Source: Sphingobacteriaceae bacterium DW12 (lineage in GTDB: Bacteria > Bacteroidota > Bacteroidia > Sphingobacteriales > Sphingobacteriaceae). From it: a stretch of DNA of 64,000 nucleotides. The stretch lies in NCBI GenBank assembly GCA_000783305.1, contig JROE01000006.1, positions 310,001 to 374,000 on the forward strand, in the 5' to 3' direction. Below are positions 33,704-42,258 of this stretch, in pieces. Under the pieces are notes generated by a model. That model did no database searches and was not told the DNA's origin. It saw only the letters and a program-made list of their open reading frames with translations. Position 1 is the stretch's first letter. The number at the start of each line of letters is the position of its first letter. Position numbers and translations under genes: made by a program.

Positions 33704-33934
33704 CTAACGTGATTTTTTCGATACAATCCTTATATACAGGTCTTCAACTTTCTGACGGGCCCAAGGAGTCTTCCTTAAAAAAGTAAGAGAAGACTTTACA
33801 CTGGGATTATTATAGAAGCATTTAATAGGAATCTTCTGCGCGAGTTTGTCCCAGCCTTGGTAGTATTCTACCAAGTATTCAATAATGGTATCTAATCTTT
33901 TTCCGTGAAGAGGATTGTTTGCTTGTTCGCCCAT
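33704..33934 (-). CDS. VF530 family DNA-binding protein (DUF2132)
   Basis: A 76-residue VF530-type protein: [30 protein letters not shown], then [30 protein letters not shown]. This covers almost the whole family domain, a small helical fold annotated as DNA-binding. The start is ATG 33934 ([12 protein letters not shown]). A near-consensus -7 element (TACATTTA, 7 of 8, at 33939-33946) sits 4 bp upstream and argues against the ATG at 33958, which would lie upstream of it. Confidence 0.88.
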   Translation of the reverse strand: MGEQANNPLHGKRLDTIIEYLVEYYQGWDKLAQKIPIKCFYNNPSVKSSLTFLRKTPWARQKVEDLYIRIVSKKSR

Positions 33935-34164
33935 GGTGTAAATGTAGCAAAAAATCAAATGTGGGTATGCATATGGAGTAAGGTAGATTTCAGATTTGTG
34001 TACACTAGTCAGGTGGAGGATATCTGTATGCTACTTAACTTTCCTGCCACGAGCTAAATTAACTTGATTGCTCGTTGTGGGGTATATCAATCTTATGAAT
34101 AATATGGATTTACTTCGGTATGGCCAGCAGCGGGAGGAATGGAAAAAAAATAGTGATTTTGTTT

Positions 34165-34172
34165 GTATCTTT
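34165..34172 (+). promoter_or_regulatory. -7 element of the hypothetical gene at 34178
   Basis: TATCTTTG matches TAnnTTTG. It ends 5 bp before ATG 34178 and 14 bp before ATG 34187, so translation starts either leaderless at the first or with a short leader at the second. Confidence 0.55.
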
Positions 34173-34177
34173 GCTGT

Positions 34178-34666
34178 ATGAAGAAAATGTACAATGATGT
34201 AGTCGAATTGCTGCCAGAAATGATTCGCTGCTTCAATAACCATTTGATGTTTGATTTGTTGGAGGAGGGGGACATCGTCTCTTTTATGCCTTTTGAAGAT
34301 AAAGAGGTGGCAACCGATTTTGTAGCGCAGACGAATAAGCTATTGGCGGATTATTTTGAGGTGGATGATGAGCTCTGTTACGCAGAAGATAGCTATCAAG
34401 ATAAGGAAGATAATCCTATTTTCTTTTGGCAGGATTATTTAAATTGTTTTTTCACATTGAGACTCCTGGATGAGGAAGATCCAGACGAACATTTGAAGGG
34501 TACGAGCTATGGTATATATGAGGTGGTCGGAATTGCGTATATAGACGAGGTCAATAAGCGTCTTAAGCAAAGGCGTTTGAATGGAATTCGATTGGAATAT
34601 AAAGTGAAGCCTACACCAATGGACAGAAACAAGCATTGGAATAGGACTTATGATAAGGATTTTTAA
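34178..34666 (+). CDS. Conserved-looking hypothetical protein
   Basis: About 162 residues, strongly acidic in the middle (VDDELCYAEDSYQDKEDNP, LLDEEDPDEHLKG) and basic at the C-terminus (KRLKQRRLNG). No signal peptide or membrane helix is present, so it is probably cytoplasmic. I recognise no family. Start choice: ATG 34178 or 34187, both just after the -7 element. A strong terminator lies 38 bp downstream, so the gene is monocistronic. Confidence 0.7.
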   Translation: MKKMYNDVVELLPEMIRCFNNHLMFDLLEEGDIVSFMPFEDKEVATDFVAQTNKLLADYFEVDDELCYAEDSYQDKEDNPIFFWQDYLNCFFTLRLLDEEDPDEHLKGTSYGIYEVVGIAYIDEVNKRLKQRRLNGIRLEYKVKPTPMDRNKHWNRTYDKDF

Positions 34667-34703
34667 GTATTGCTTGTAAGCGTTACGGTATTTTGATTTT
34701 ATG

Positions 34704-34739
34704 AAAAGTTGTCCATAATCAATATGGACAACTTTTTTT
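34704..34739 (+). terminator. Intrinsic terminator
   Basis: A perfect 14-bp stem (34704-34717 with 34723-34736) has a 5-nt loop, and its T-run continues to 34739. It terminates the hypothetical gene ending at 34666. Confidence 0.88.
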
Positions 34740-34942
34740 ATTTGGGAATACTGTTAGTTCTTTGTCAAGTTTTATCCAATCTGCCTGTTGGGCATGGAGA
34801 TATGGGAGTAAAAGGACAACAAGAAGGCAAGTGTAGGTTGTTTTTAAGATACTCATGGACACTGAAAATGCTTGGTAGATTTATAGAAAGATAGCGAAAT
34901 AGTTCCATTAGAATGTTACCATAACGATTGATTATTTGTGGG

Positions 34943-35434
34943 TTATTCGGTGTCGGAAAGGGGGGGCAAGAACTGTTCCCATTGATGTCCTTCGGCTATG
35001 ATCTTAATTTCCCAATTTCTCTTTTTCAGAAAGTTATACATGTAGGTGGTCAGAAAAAGATTTTCAGCAAGCAATCCTAATATTCCAAGGGGCGCTTTAA
35101 ATGTGAATATGTCAATCATGTTGGTGCCAGTCTGTTCTTCTTCAAACAGATGGATGTGTTCCATGGAGGCAAAGGCGCCTTTTAACATCTTGTCTGCAAA
35201 CATGTGAGGTTTGTCAAATGCGGTAATGCGTACGCTTAGCTGTTGATAAATACCAAAGTGTTTAGCTCTCCAAGTAACGGTTTCACCCAGTTGGATCAGT
35301 CCGGAGGTACGTCCAGCAATAGCTCTTTCATGGGTTTGTTGGGTAGAGGATTGATGTAGGTCAATGCTTCGTGCAAGATCAAATACACGATCTCGAGGGG
35401 CATCGATGAATGTTTCGAGTCGGATGGTGGGCAT
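34943..35434 (-). CDS. SRPBCC family protein
   Basis: A 163-residue START/SRPBCC-fold ligand-binding protein, of the subgroup often annotated as a cell-division-inhibitor-like cyclase/dehydrase domain. It has TIRLETFIDAPRDRVFDLARSIDLHQ, then LGETVTWRAKHFGIYQQLSVRI, FADKMLKGAFASMEHIHLF, and TFKAPLGILGLLAENLFLTTYMYNFL. A hydrophobic ligand is expected but unknown. The decayed metallo-beta-lactamase gene lies 15 bp upstream on the same strand and may once have shared its operon. Confidence 0.85.
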   Translation of the reverse strand: MPTIRLETFIDAPRDRVFDLARSIDLHQSSTQQTHERAIAGRTSGLIQLGETVTWRAKHFGIYQQLSVRITAFDKPHMFADKMLKGAFASMEHIHLFEEEQTGTNMIDIFTFKAPLGILGLLAENLFLTTYMYNFLKKRNWEIKIIAEGHQWEQFLPPLSDTE

Positions 35435-35449
35435 TTCTTGTGAATAATG

Positions 35450-35728
35450 TTAAGGATTGGGACTGTCGAATTCTTCGATATCATGATATCCGAAAATTTC
35501 GATGTTGGGATGTTCCAGTACGATTTTTTTTGATTTTTTCCATTGTAAGGAGGCGGAGTGCGTCGTCTTCAGCTCTTGCTTTGGCCGTTTTTGTACATCC
35601 AAAGGTCCAATCCTCGTATCGATTAGCATCAGCTTGTCACCTTCCTGAAGCAACAAGCAGTGTCTACATACATTGTCATTGATGGGGGAAATAATCCGAG
35701 TGCAATTTAAATGATATATATTACTCAT
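35450..35728 (-). pseudogene. Metallo-beta-lactamase-fold hydrolase with large internal deletion
   Basis: The 92-codon frame joins the beginning and the end of an MBL-fold protein. Residues 1-45 are the first beta-strands (IYHLNCTRIISPINDNVCRHCLLL, then LMLIDTRIGPLDVQ, where family members have LxLIDTGIG). Residues about 68-92 are a C-terminal tail (VLEHPNIEIFGYHDIEEF). The zinc-binding HxHxDH core and roughly 200 residues between are missing, although the frame is preserved. The Gly-to-Arg change in DTGIG and the basic junction (KRPKQELKTT, WKKSKK) also point to decay. Catalysis is not possible. Confidence 0.75.
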
Positions 35729-36208
35729 AGCTCCTGATATCTTATGTCGGCAAGTTGTTGTTTTTTTTTGTCATAAGCTAAAAAAAATAATCAACAATCG
35801 TTATAGAAAAGTCATTTCTGTCGCAATTAGAAGCACGGTCGCGAAGTGAGGGTGCTGATAATAAGCAGCTATGTTGCTTGTATTTTTTCTTGGAGGTATG
35901 GATACTACCTTATTACAGCAAACAACTGATAATCGAATTACTGTATAGGTCGGTTATTTTTAATTGTTTATGAAGTTTTGGAGTATGTCGTCTGCTCGGA
36001 TTTGAACATGAATGCATTCGAATTCTAACGTCCATCCAGTTGCTATGGGTGACTGTGAGTATAGAGAGATGTGTTCAATATTTGTTGAAATCATTTAAGT
36101 TTGGTTATTTTTGGAGGAATGTTGCGAGCAGTCCCTATTCATGTGGAATAAGTGCTGGAAATGGAAGTATTTTTAGACAATGACTGTATTGGAAATAAGC
36201 TGAATGAT
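35729..36208. other. 480-bp intergenic region
   Basis: It lies between a leftward pseudogene and a rightward lipoprotein gene, so any promoters would be divergent. It is T-rich with poly-T and poly-A tracts near 35760-35790. No consensus promoter, RNA gene or convincing small protein was found. An upstream in-frame ATG at 36152 exists, but the signal peptide begins at 36209. Confidence 0.45.
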
Positions 36209-36763
36209 ATGTATGTCCATAAATTAATTAACCTGGCAGGGCTAACCTTGATGTGCTTGGCGTGTCACCAACCTGAAGTCAAACAGCCTGTCGTGGAAAC
36301 AGAATTAAATGAATCGGAAGATCAGCAGTATACGAAAACTGATGAGATGAGATCAGCTGCAAAACAATGGATTTTGGAACACTATGACTTTGCGGACCAT
36401 TCTTATGATAATCCTTTATATTCTGATCGGTATAAGGCTTATTTGAGAGCGGGGAATGACGCAGTGATGGGAGAGGGGGCCACTGAAGAGTCTTATCATG
36501 TATTTGTGAAGAAGTATAGCGCTCATTATACTATTAATAATGGGCAGTACGATCGGGGTGGCTTTGATCCTCCAATTGTTAAAATCATATCTTGTGATTG
36601 GAAAAACGAAGTACGGGATACTAATTATTTTGAGGTAAAGGTACAGTCTATGGGGGTAGATTCTCTACATCTTAAAGCGGAGAATGAATTTTACAATGTT
36701 TCGTTGCGCTTGGTTTCTGATGGGAAAACGTTTAAGATTGACGAGATTCTTTATCGCGAGTAA
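36209..36763 (+). CDS. Hypothetical lipoprotein
   Basis: About 184 residues, starting at ATG 36209 with an SPII signal (MYVHKLINLAGLTLMCLAC, lipobox Cys near 19). The mature part has an acidic linker, then AAKQWILEHYDFADHSYDNPLYSDRY and VKIISCDWKNEVRDTNYFEVKVQSMG. The C-terminal beta-rich segment (NVSLRLVSDGKTFKIDEILYRE) resembles NTF2-like lipoproteins of Bacteroidota, but no family is assigned with confidence. It converges with the next gene, leaving only 3 bp between stops. Confidence 0.65.
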   Translation: MYVHKLINLAGLTLMCLACHQPEVKQPVVETELNESEDQQYTKTDEMRSAAKQWILEHYDFADHSYDNPLYSDRYKAYLRAGNDAVMGEGATEESYHVFVKKYSAHYTINNGQYDRGGFDPPIVKIISCDWKNEVRDTNYFEVKVQSMGVDSLHLKAENEFYNVSLRLVSDGKTFKIDEILYRE

Positions 36764-36766
36764 TTG

Positions 36767-37189
36767 CTACCCATTGGTGGGATTTCTCTTGTTTTTCAGC
36801 CAATTGAATATGGTGCTGTATAGGGCCGCAGTTAGGACGACGCATAATAATATCCGTACATCAATAAGGGCATCCTTGGCATCTGATAAAAACGTTTTGA
36901 AGTCACTATCCTGACCGTCATTAAGCGTATTTATAGTGAGCAATATCAAGGAATAACAAGCTATACATGTCAATATGAAATAAGCAAATATAGTATTGAA
37001 TATAGGGTGTCTATTGGAGAGGTATGCTAGGACGTAGCTCCAAAATAGAAAGGCCAATATCCCGGCAGGGCTAACGCCGATGAGGAAGAGTCCGAAATAG
37101 CCTGAATTGTCAGGTAAGGCTAAAAAGGAAGTGATTAAAGCGAGTAACGTGGTACACGCTGACATGGTGAGTACTTGAATAAATCTCAT
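36767..37189 (-). CDS. Hypothetical four-helix membrane protein
   Basis: A 140-residue protein with four hydrophobic segments (about 5-25, 33-56, 62-85 and 110-128). A soluble loop (NDGQDSDFKTFLSDAKDALID) lies before the last helix. No family was recognised. It starts 13 bp after the methyltransferase stop on the same strand, so the two are probably cotranscribed. Confidence 0.65.
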   Translation of the reverse strand: MRFIQVLTMSACTTLLALITSFLALPDNSGYFGLFLIGVSPAGILAFLFWSYVLAYLSNRHPIFNTIFAYFILTCIACYSLILLTINTLNDGQDSDFKTFLSDAKDALIDVRILLCVVLTAALYSTIFNWLKNKRNPTNG

Positions 37190-37202
37190 CGGTAAATGTT
37201 TG

Positions 37203-38048
37203 TTAGATATGCCCTCTTACATCATTCATCTTTAGCGTCATGGATTGTGCATCTGTACGGATCCATTGATTGTACTCTTCTATAGCTTGAAGGCGATCGG
37301 TATCCGCAATATAACCTTCCTCTACCATTTGCTTGGAAGCCGCTACTTTGGACCATATGCCCAAGTTGAAATCGAATGCTGGATTGTCTTTTGTGTAATG
37401 CAGGTCGGCATTTAATGTTTCAATCTGTAGGAAGCCAGCTTCTTGAAGCATGTGTGCCAATTCGTCCGCAATCTTATTATTCATACCGGCATCACTGCGC
37501 CATTTTAAGAAGGTTTCGTAAAAGACCTGCATGCTGACTGGAGGGGAAGGACTCCACTTGATAGCACTATGGTTGTAATCTAGGATGGATATCATTCCGC
37601 CCGGTTTGAGCATAGATTTTATTTTGAGAAGTGCTGCGGGCACCTTGCTCATCCACTGAAGGGTTCGGGCGGATACAATTAAGTCGAATTTAGTGATTGG
37701 GCGGTATTGGAAAAGGTCGATATGCTCCAATTGCAGATTTGGAATGTCAGCATATGATGCGCGACCGCTTTGGATAAACATTGGAGTGTTGTCTATCCCT
37801 ATCACACTTCCACTACGACCAACAAGCTTAGCCATTTCCTTAGTTAGAGCCCCGGTACCACAGCCAATATCTAGTATATCCATACCTTTTTGTATAAGGG
37901 AGGGAAGTGTTCTATAGTCTTGTTCCAAAGTTCTATGATCAAAGATCTTGTCTGATTGCTGGTGCTCTCTATTGATGGCTTTGTTCTCGGGATGTGCTGT
38001 TGGTTCCATATCTAATTCAGCGATTGTTGGTGCTCTAAAATAGTACAT
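37203..38048 (-). CDS. Class I SAM-dependent methyltransferase
   Basis: A 281-residue methyltransferase with SAM motif I ILDIGCGTGALT (about 58-69), SVIGIDNTPMFIQSGR, FDLIVSARTLQWMSKVPAALLKI (motif IV region) and LKPGGMISILDYNH. It resembles trans-aconitate or ubiquinone/menaquinone-type small-molecule methyltransferases, but the substrate is not inferable. The true start may be ATG 38009 (MEPTAHPENK), since residues 1-13 add nothing conserved. Confidence 0.8.
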   Translation of the reverse strand: MYYFRAPTIAELDMEPTAHPENKAINREHQQSDKIFDHRTLEQDYRTLPSLIQKGMDILDIGCGTGALTKEMAKLVGRSGSVIGIDNTPMFIQSGRASYADIPNLQLEHIDLFQYRPITKFDLIVSARTLQWMSKVPAALLKIKSMLKPGGMISILDYNHSAIKWSPSPPVSMQVFYETFLKWRSDAGMNNKIADELAHMLQEAGFLQIETLNADLHYTKDNPAFDFNLGIWSKVAASKQMVEEGYIADTDRLQAIEEYNQWIRTDAQSMTLKMNDVRGHI

Positions 38049-38175
38049 TTTTTGTATTTAGCGCAATAACTTTTTTTTGGGAAATAGAGCAATCAGATAG
38101 AGCATGCCCGTGTAAATCTCTTTTTGGTAGGATGCGCAATATTAGGGACTTGTTTTGTAGGCTGGATGTGACAGG

Positions 38176-38203
38176 TTGTTCTCCGTTCAATTTGCTACCT
38201 TTG
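38176..38203 (+). promoter_or_regulatory. Promoter of the MFS transporter gene
   Basis: TTG at 38176-38178 and TACCTTTG at 38196-38203 (17-bp spacer) resemble the Bacteroidota consensus. The -7 element ends 21 bp before the ATG at 38225. Confidence 0.6.
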
Positions 38204-38224
38204 TCCGTGAAAAGTGTTTAAGGT

Positions 38225-39406
38225 ATGTTGGAGAAAAAAGGTAATAATTCACTGTTTTTGGTGTATTTGGTGGGGTTGAGCATCATCGGTTTTTTAGCGA
38301 CGGATATGTACCTACCAGCATTTGACAGCATGCGGCTGGATTTGTCAACGGACAAAAGCAGTATAAGTGCGAGTCTAAGTTTGTTTTTGGCGGGATATGC
38401 ACTTGCGCAGTTGATGTGGGGGCCTATTTCGGATCGTCTGGGTAAACTAAAGACTGTCTTGATCGGATTAGTCATCTTCACATTAGCTTCACTGAGTATA
38501 TACTTTACACATAGCGTAGCTCTTTTATTGGTTCTCCGTCTTATCCAAGCGGTGGGTGTTTGTGCGGCTGCTGTGAGTTGGCAAGGTATGGTCGTAGAAC
38601 GCTATCCACCTCATCAAACCAATAAAATATTTGCTACGATAATGCCTTTAGTAGCTCTGTCTCCGGCATTGGCGCCTTTGATAGGTGTGTATTTATTAGA
38701 CCATCTAGGATGGCGGTCTATCTTTGTTGCCTTGGCTATTTTGGCTGTATTGCTTTTGATTTACACCTTAAAGTTGGTCGGGAATAAGACAACATCGCCA
38801 GCATTAATTGAAAAAAGGGATAACACTCGGGCCCCTTCGACATACCTATCCTTATTTGGCTCACGCCTCTATATTGGGAATGTGTTAATCTATGCATTTT
38901 GTTCGGGTTCGTTTTTTGCATGGCTTACAGGGTCTCCTTTTTTTCTTAAAGAATTAGGATACGACGAAAGCCAAATCGGTCTTAGCTTTATTCCGCAAAC
39001 TATTGCATTTATGGTAGGTGGATATGGCTATAGGTCATTGTCCAATCGAGTAGACGGTGGCAAGTTGATTCCGGTCTTGCTCACCTTGTATTCGATATCG
39101 CTTTTGTCCATTTATATCGCCAGCGTCACCATGGTGCCGACTTTGACCGTATTGTTGATTCCATTTTGCATGATGGCTTTGGCTAACGGGGCTTGTTACC
39201 CCATCGTGGTAGCACGGGCGTTGAGTATATTTCCGCAAAGTCTGGGTAAAGCGGCCGCCTTACAAAATGCGATACAGTTGGGGGTTTGTTTTTTGTCGAG
39301 CGCGATAGTTTCCCTTTTTTCGTCTAATGCACTTTTGGCAACTTCTGTAGTGATGGCCACTACTATACCATTTGTATTTGTGGCCTACAGAATGACGCGT
39401 TCATAG
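38225..39406 (+). CDS. punC: MFS transporter, YdhC/PunC-like (Bcr/CflA family)
   Basis: A 393-residue 12-helix major facilitator. It is strikingly like E. coli YdhC (PunC, a purine nucleoside transporter): FLATDMYLPAF, SASLSLFLAGYALAQLMWGP, LRLIQAVGVCAAAVSWQ, IFATIMPLVALSPALAPLIG, GNVLIYAFCSGSFFAWLTGSPFF, IPQTIAFMVGGYG and ANGACYPIVVARAL. Motif A is degenerate (SDRLGKLK). Purine uptake is inferred from the resemblance; drug efflux, as in Bcr/CflA relatives, is the alternative. It converges on yeiH. Confidence 0.82.
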   Translation: MLEKKGNNSLFLVYLVGLSIIGFLATDMYLPAFDSMRLDLSTDKSSISASLSLFLAGYALAQLMWGPISDRLGKLKTVLIGLVIFTLASLSIYFTHSVALLLVLRLIQAVGVCAAAVSWQGMVVERYPPHQTNKIFATIMPLVALSPALAPLIGVYLLDHLGWRSIFVALAILAVLLLIYTLKLVGNKTTSPALIEKRDNTRAPSTYLSLFGSRLYIGNVLIYAFCSGSFFAWLTGSPFFLKELGYDESQIGLSFIPQTIAFMVGGYGYRSLSNRVDGGKLIPVLLTLYSISLLSIYIASVTMVPTLTVLLIPFCMMALANGACYPIVVARALSIFPQSLGKAAALQNAIQLGVCFLSSAIVSLFSSNALLATSVVMATTIPFVFVAYRMTRS

Positions 39407-39458
39407 CATAAGGTGAAGATTTAAAGCAAAATACAAGTGTTTCGGAAATAAGGGCTGG

Positions 39459-40445
39459 CTATACCATGGCGATGATCGCTGCTAATGCCATAGCCGAAAT
39501 CGTACACCAGAGTATGACTCCCTGTAGCATTGGCCTGATTCCGATATGCTTGAGTTTGTTGATGGATAGGCCGCAGCCAATCAAGAATAGGCTTAAAGTC
39601 ATTCCAACTTTTGAGACGTTTACTAGGTAAGGAGTAATCTGATGAATAACGGTAAAATAGGTATTGGCCATCATTGCTAGTATAAACAAAGCTATAAAAT
39701 ATGGGAATTTGATTTTCGATTTGTCAGATTTGAATAGGTATAATGAGACAATAGTCAATGGAATGATCCACAATGCCCTTGCCAATTTTACGGTAGTGGC
39801 GACTTCAAGAGCTTGGTTCCCGTATTTATTGGCGGCTCCTATGACCGAGCTGGTGTCATGTATGGCGATAGCGCACCAAAGTCCAAATTGTGTTTGCGAA
39901 AGATCGAATGCGTGCCCTATGCTTGGAAATACAAAAAGTGCTACTGCGTTGAGAATGAATATGACACCTAAGGATATGGAAGCTTGATGCTCCTTTGCTT
40001 TGATTACGGGCGAGATTGCTGCGATGGCGCTACCACCACATATCGCTGTGCCCGTCGTAATGAGATAAGATGTTTTTTTTTCTACTTTCAAAAAATAACC
40101 TAGTATAATTCCCAAAGATAGGGTCGCCAAAATAGAAGCGAGTGCAAAAATAAATCCACTTTTACCCGCAATCCATGCACTTTCTACATTCATCCCGAAA
40201 CCTAAGCCTACAACGGACGCTTGCAAGAGAAGGTGTACAATCTTATTGTTTAGATGAAGGTAGGGGTGACCAACAAATTGTGCAACACAGAACCCCAGCA
40301 GTAAAGCCACGGCTGGGGATACCAAAGTGGATAAGCAGGAGAGGGCGAGTATAATAAATATGATTTCTCGGAAGGTGATATTTTTACCCAGTAATTTGTT
40401 CCAAAATGTTGATAGGGTATTTTTTGTTCTTAACTCTTGTTCCAT
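39459..40445 (-). CDS. yeiH: YeiH family putative sulfate exporter
   Basis: A 328-residue polytopic protein (about ten helices) of the YeiH/UPF0324 family. Signatures are LQASVVGLGFGMNVESAW, LITTGTAICGGSAIAAISPVI, SIGHAFDLSQTQFGLWCAIAIHDTSSVIGAA and KLARALWIIPLTI. The family is annotated as putative sulfate exporter, with little biochemical support. It lies 72 bp downstream of a LysR gene on the same strand; in enterics yeiH neighbours the LysR-type regulator yeiE, so regulation by that neighbour is likely. Confidence 0.9.
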   Translation of the reverse strand: MEQELRTKNTLSTFWNKLLGKNITFREIIFIILALSCLSTLVSPAVALLLGFCVAQFVGHPYLHLNNKIVHLLLQASVVGLGFGMNVESAWIAGKSGFIFALASILATLSLGIILGYFLKVEKKTSYLITTGTAICGGSAIAAISPVIKAKEHQASISLGVIFILNAVALFVFPSIGHAFDLSQTQFGLWCAIAIHDTSSVIGAANKYGNQALEVATTVKLARALWIIPLTIVSLYLFKSDKSKIKFPYFIALFILAMMANTYFTVIHQITPYLVNVSKVGMTLSLFLIGCGLSINKLKHIGIRPMLQGVILWCTISAMALAAIIAMV

Positions 40446-40517
40446 CTCTTTTGCTATTGTTGGAACAAAATTGAGGATAAATAGACCACCATTTATATCA
40501 CTATTCCTAATATAGGA

Positions 40518-41411
40518 TTACCTGAAGTTATAGTTGATGGCGTATTTCATGAACAATTCTGCTAATCCACTAATACCTCCATGAGGATGTATGATTTGAA
40601 AAATTCTTCTAATGTCCAATTCTTTTACGTCGATAATTGAGAAATCATTGTAGCGAAGCTCTTTTAATATGGCGTGGATGGATAGGAAAGCCATACACTT
40701 GGAATTGGGCAGATATGCTTTGATACTTTCGGGGCTGTTCATTTGCATTTCAACGGATAAGTCTGATAGTCTCATTCCTGCTTTTTTAAGTTCATACGCG
40801 ATGTACTCCAATGTCCCAGAGCCTGGTTCCCGCAAGAGTAAGGGGATTTCTGTCAATTCTTCTAGGGTTAGTGATGTTTTTTGTGCCTTTGGGTGGCTTG
40901 TGGAGGCGACCAAGACAATTTCGTCATCGATAAAATGAGTATATTTAAAGGCTGTATTCTTTGATTTTCCTTCGATGATTCCCAAGTCAATGGTCCCGTT
41001 GTCAAGGTCGGATGCGATACGCTCGGTATTTCCAGTAGTCAGTGAGATTTTTATATCCTTATATTTATTATGGAATGCCGCTAAGATAGGTGGGAGGATG
41101 TATTGAGCCACCGTTGTGCTGGCCCCCACTCTCAATATGCCGTCGTGATGTTGGGTGAAGCTGTTCATATCAAATTCCATATCCCGATAGATATCAAATA
41201 TACGCTCGGTATATGTTAATAATATCTTGCCTGCTTCTGAAAGTGTGATTTTACTACCTCTTCGCTCAAATAATTGAATCTTATAATGACCTTCTATTTC
41301 GTGTATATGTTTGGTGACAGCGGGTTGGCTTATAAACAACTCTTCTGCAGCCTTTGTGAAATTAAGTCGTTTAGCAACGGTATTGAACACTTTTAATCGG
41401 AAATCAAACAT
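40518..41411 (-). CDS. LysR family transcriptional regulator
   Basis: A 297-residue LysR-type regulator. The N-terminal winged helix-turn-helix (about 1-60) reads FNTVAKRLNFTKAAEELFISQPAVTKHI. A substrate-binding domain follows from about 90 (LRVGASTTVAQYILPPIL, GTIDLGIIEGKS, LLLREPGSGTLEYI). It resembles the CysB/YeiE branch, which often senses sulfur-related or small anions. It is probably the regulator of yeiH downstream. Confidence 0.9.
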   Translation of the reverse strand: MFDFRLKVFNTVAKRLNFTKAAEELFISQPAVTKHIHEIEGHYKIQLFERRGSKITLSEAGKILLTYTERIFDIYRDMEFDMNSFTQHHDGILRVGASTTVAQYILPPILAAFHNKYKDIKISLTTGNTERIASDLDNGTIDLGIIEGKSKNTAFKYTHFIDDEIVLVASTSHPKAQKTSLTLEELTEIPLLLREPGSGTLEYIAYELKKAGMRLSDLSVEMQMNSPESIKAYLPNSKCMAFLSIHAILKELRYNDFSIIDVKELDIRRIFQIIHPHGGISGLAELFMKYAINYNFR

Positions 41412-41475
41412 TCTTATTTCGTTTTCTTAATGTAAGCTGATGGGTATAGTACCTATTTTGAGCAGTAGAAATTCG

Positions 41476-42258
41476 CTAGTCTTCAGAGGCAATACTCTTC
41501 TGGTTTTCCTGAAACTGGGAAGGGCTGAGTCCAAACTGCTTCTGGAAGTTCTTCGAGAAATGGGTAGCTGAGCTATATCCGAGTAGATCAGATATCTCAT
41601 AGATTTTGTACTTACGTTGTGTCAATAATTCTGCCGCTTTTCGTAACCGCGTTAGATTGATTAGTTCATTGGGCGAGAGACTGGAAACAACGTTTATTTT
41701 GCGGTACAATGTAGGTCTGCTGATGCAAAGTATATCTGCCATACGATCAACATTGAATTTAGGGTCATCGAGGTGTTCTAAAATGATTTCATCTACTTTT
41801 TTTAAAAATTCTTGATCGCTTTGATTCTGTCCAATACTTTGTATCTGTGACAAGGGATTGTTGATGAAAAAAGTCTTGACCTTGAGTCTGTTCTTTAGTA
41901 GGCTAGCAATCTGCGCTTTTAGAAATGCAGGAGAGAATGGTTTTTCGATGTAAGCGTCTGCCCCAAATTCGAGACCTTGTATCTTTGATTCAATACTATT
42001 TTTGGCCGTTAATAAGATGACGGGAATATGGGCGTATGAAATATTCTCTTTGATATGATGGCACAGTTCGTAACCGTTCATCTCAGGCATCATGACATCG
42101 CTGATAATCAAATCATAATTTTCAGACTCTAGTAATTGCATTGCCTCTATACCATTGTTGGTAGTCTGTATCTGATACTCCTCTTGTAGATCATCTGCGA
42201 TAAATTCAAGTAGCTCTTGATGGTCATCTACTAATAGTAAACTAGCTTTTGCTTTCAT
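41476..42258 (-). CDS. Response regulator with AraC-type DNA-binding domain
   Basis: A 260-residue regulator. A CheY-like receiver (about 5-120) has the acidic pair Asp11/Asp12, phospho-acceptor Asp54 (LIISDVMMPEMNG), LLTAK and EKPFSP. An AraC-type HTH follows (about 150-250: FNVDRMADILCISRPTLYRKINVVSSLSPNELI and ISDLLGYSSATHFSKNFQKQFGLSPSQF). It starts inside the kinase gene's stop (ATGA), so the pair is translationally coupled. Together they reproduce the domain order of a hybrid two-component PUL regulator split into two proteins. Confidence 0.93.
   Translation of the reverse strand: MKAKASLLLVDDHQELLEFIADDLQEEYQIQTTNNGIEAMQLLESENYDLIISDVMMPEMNGYELCHHIKENISYAHIPVILLTAKNSIESKIQGLEFGADAYIEKPFSPAFLKAQIASLLKNRLKVKTFFINNPLSQIQSIGQNQSDQEFLKKVDEIILEHLDDPKFNVDRMADILCISRPTLYRKINVVSSLSPNELINLTRLRKAAELLTQRKYKIYEISDLLGYSSATHFSKNFQKQFGLSPSQFQENQKSIASED

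Noticed and set aside
35990..36045. A GGATTTGAAC-like stretch resembling the T-arm of a minus-strand tRNA
   Set aside because: The flanking bases do not form the 5-bp T-stem, and no acceptor, D or anticodon arm could be drawn.
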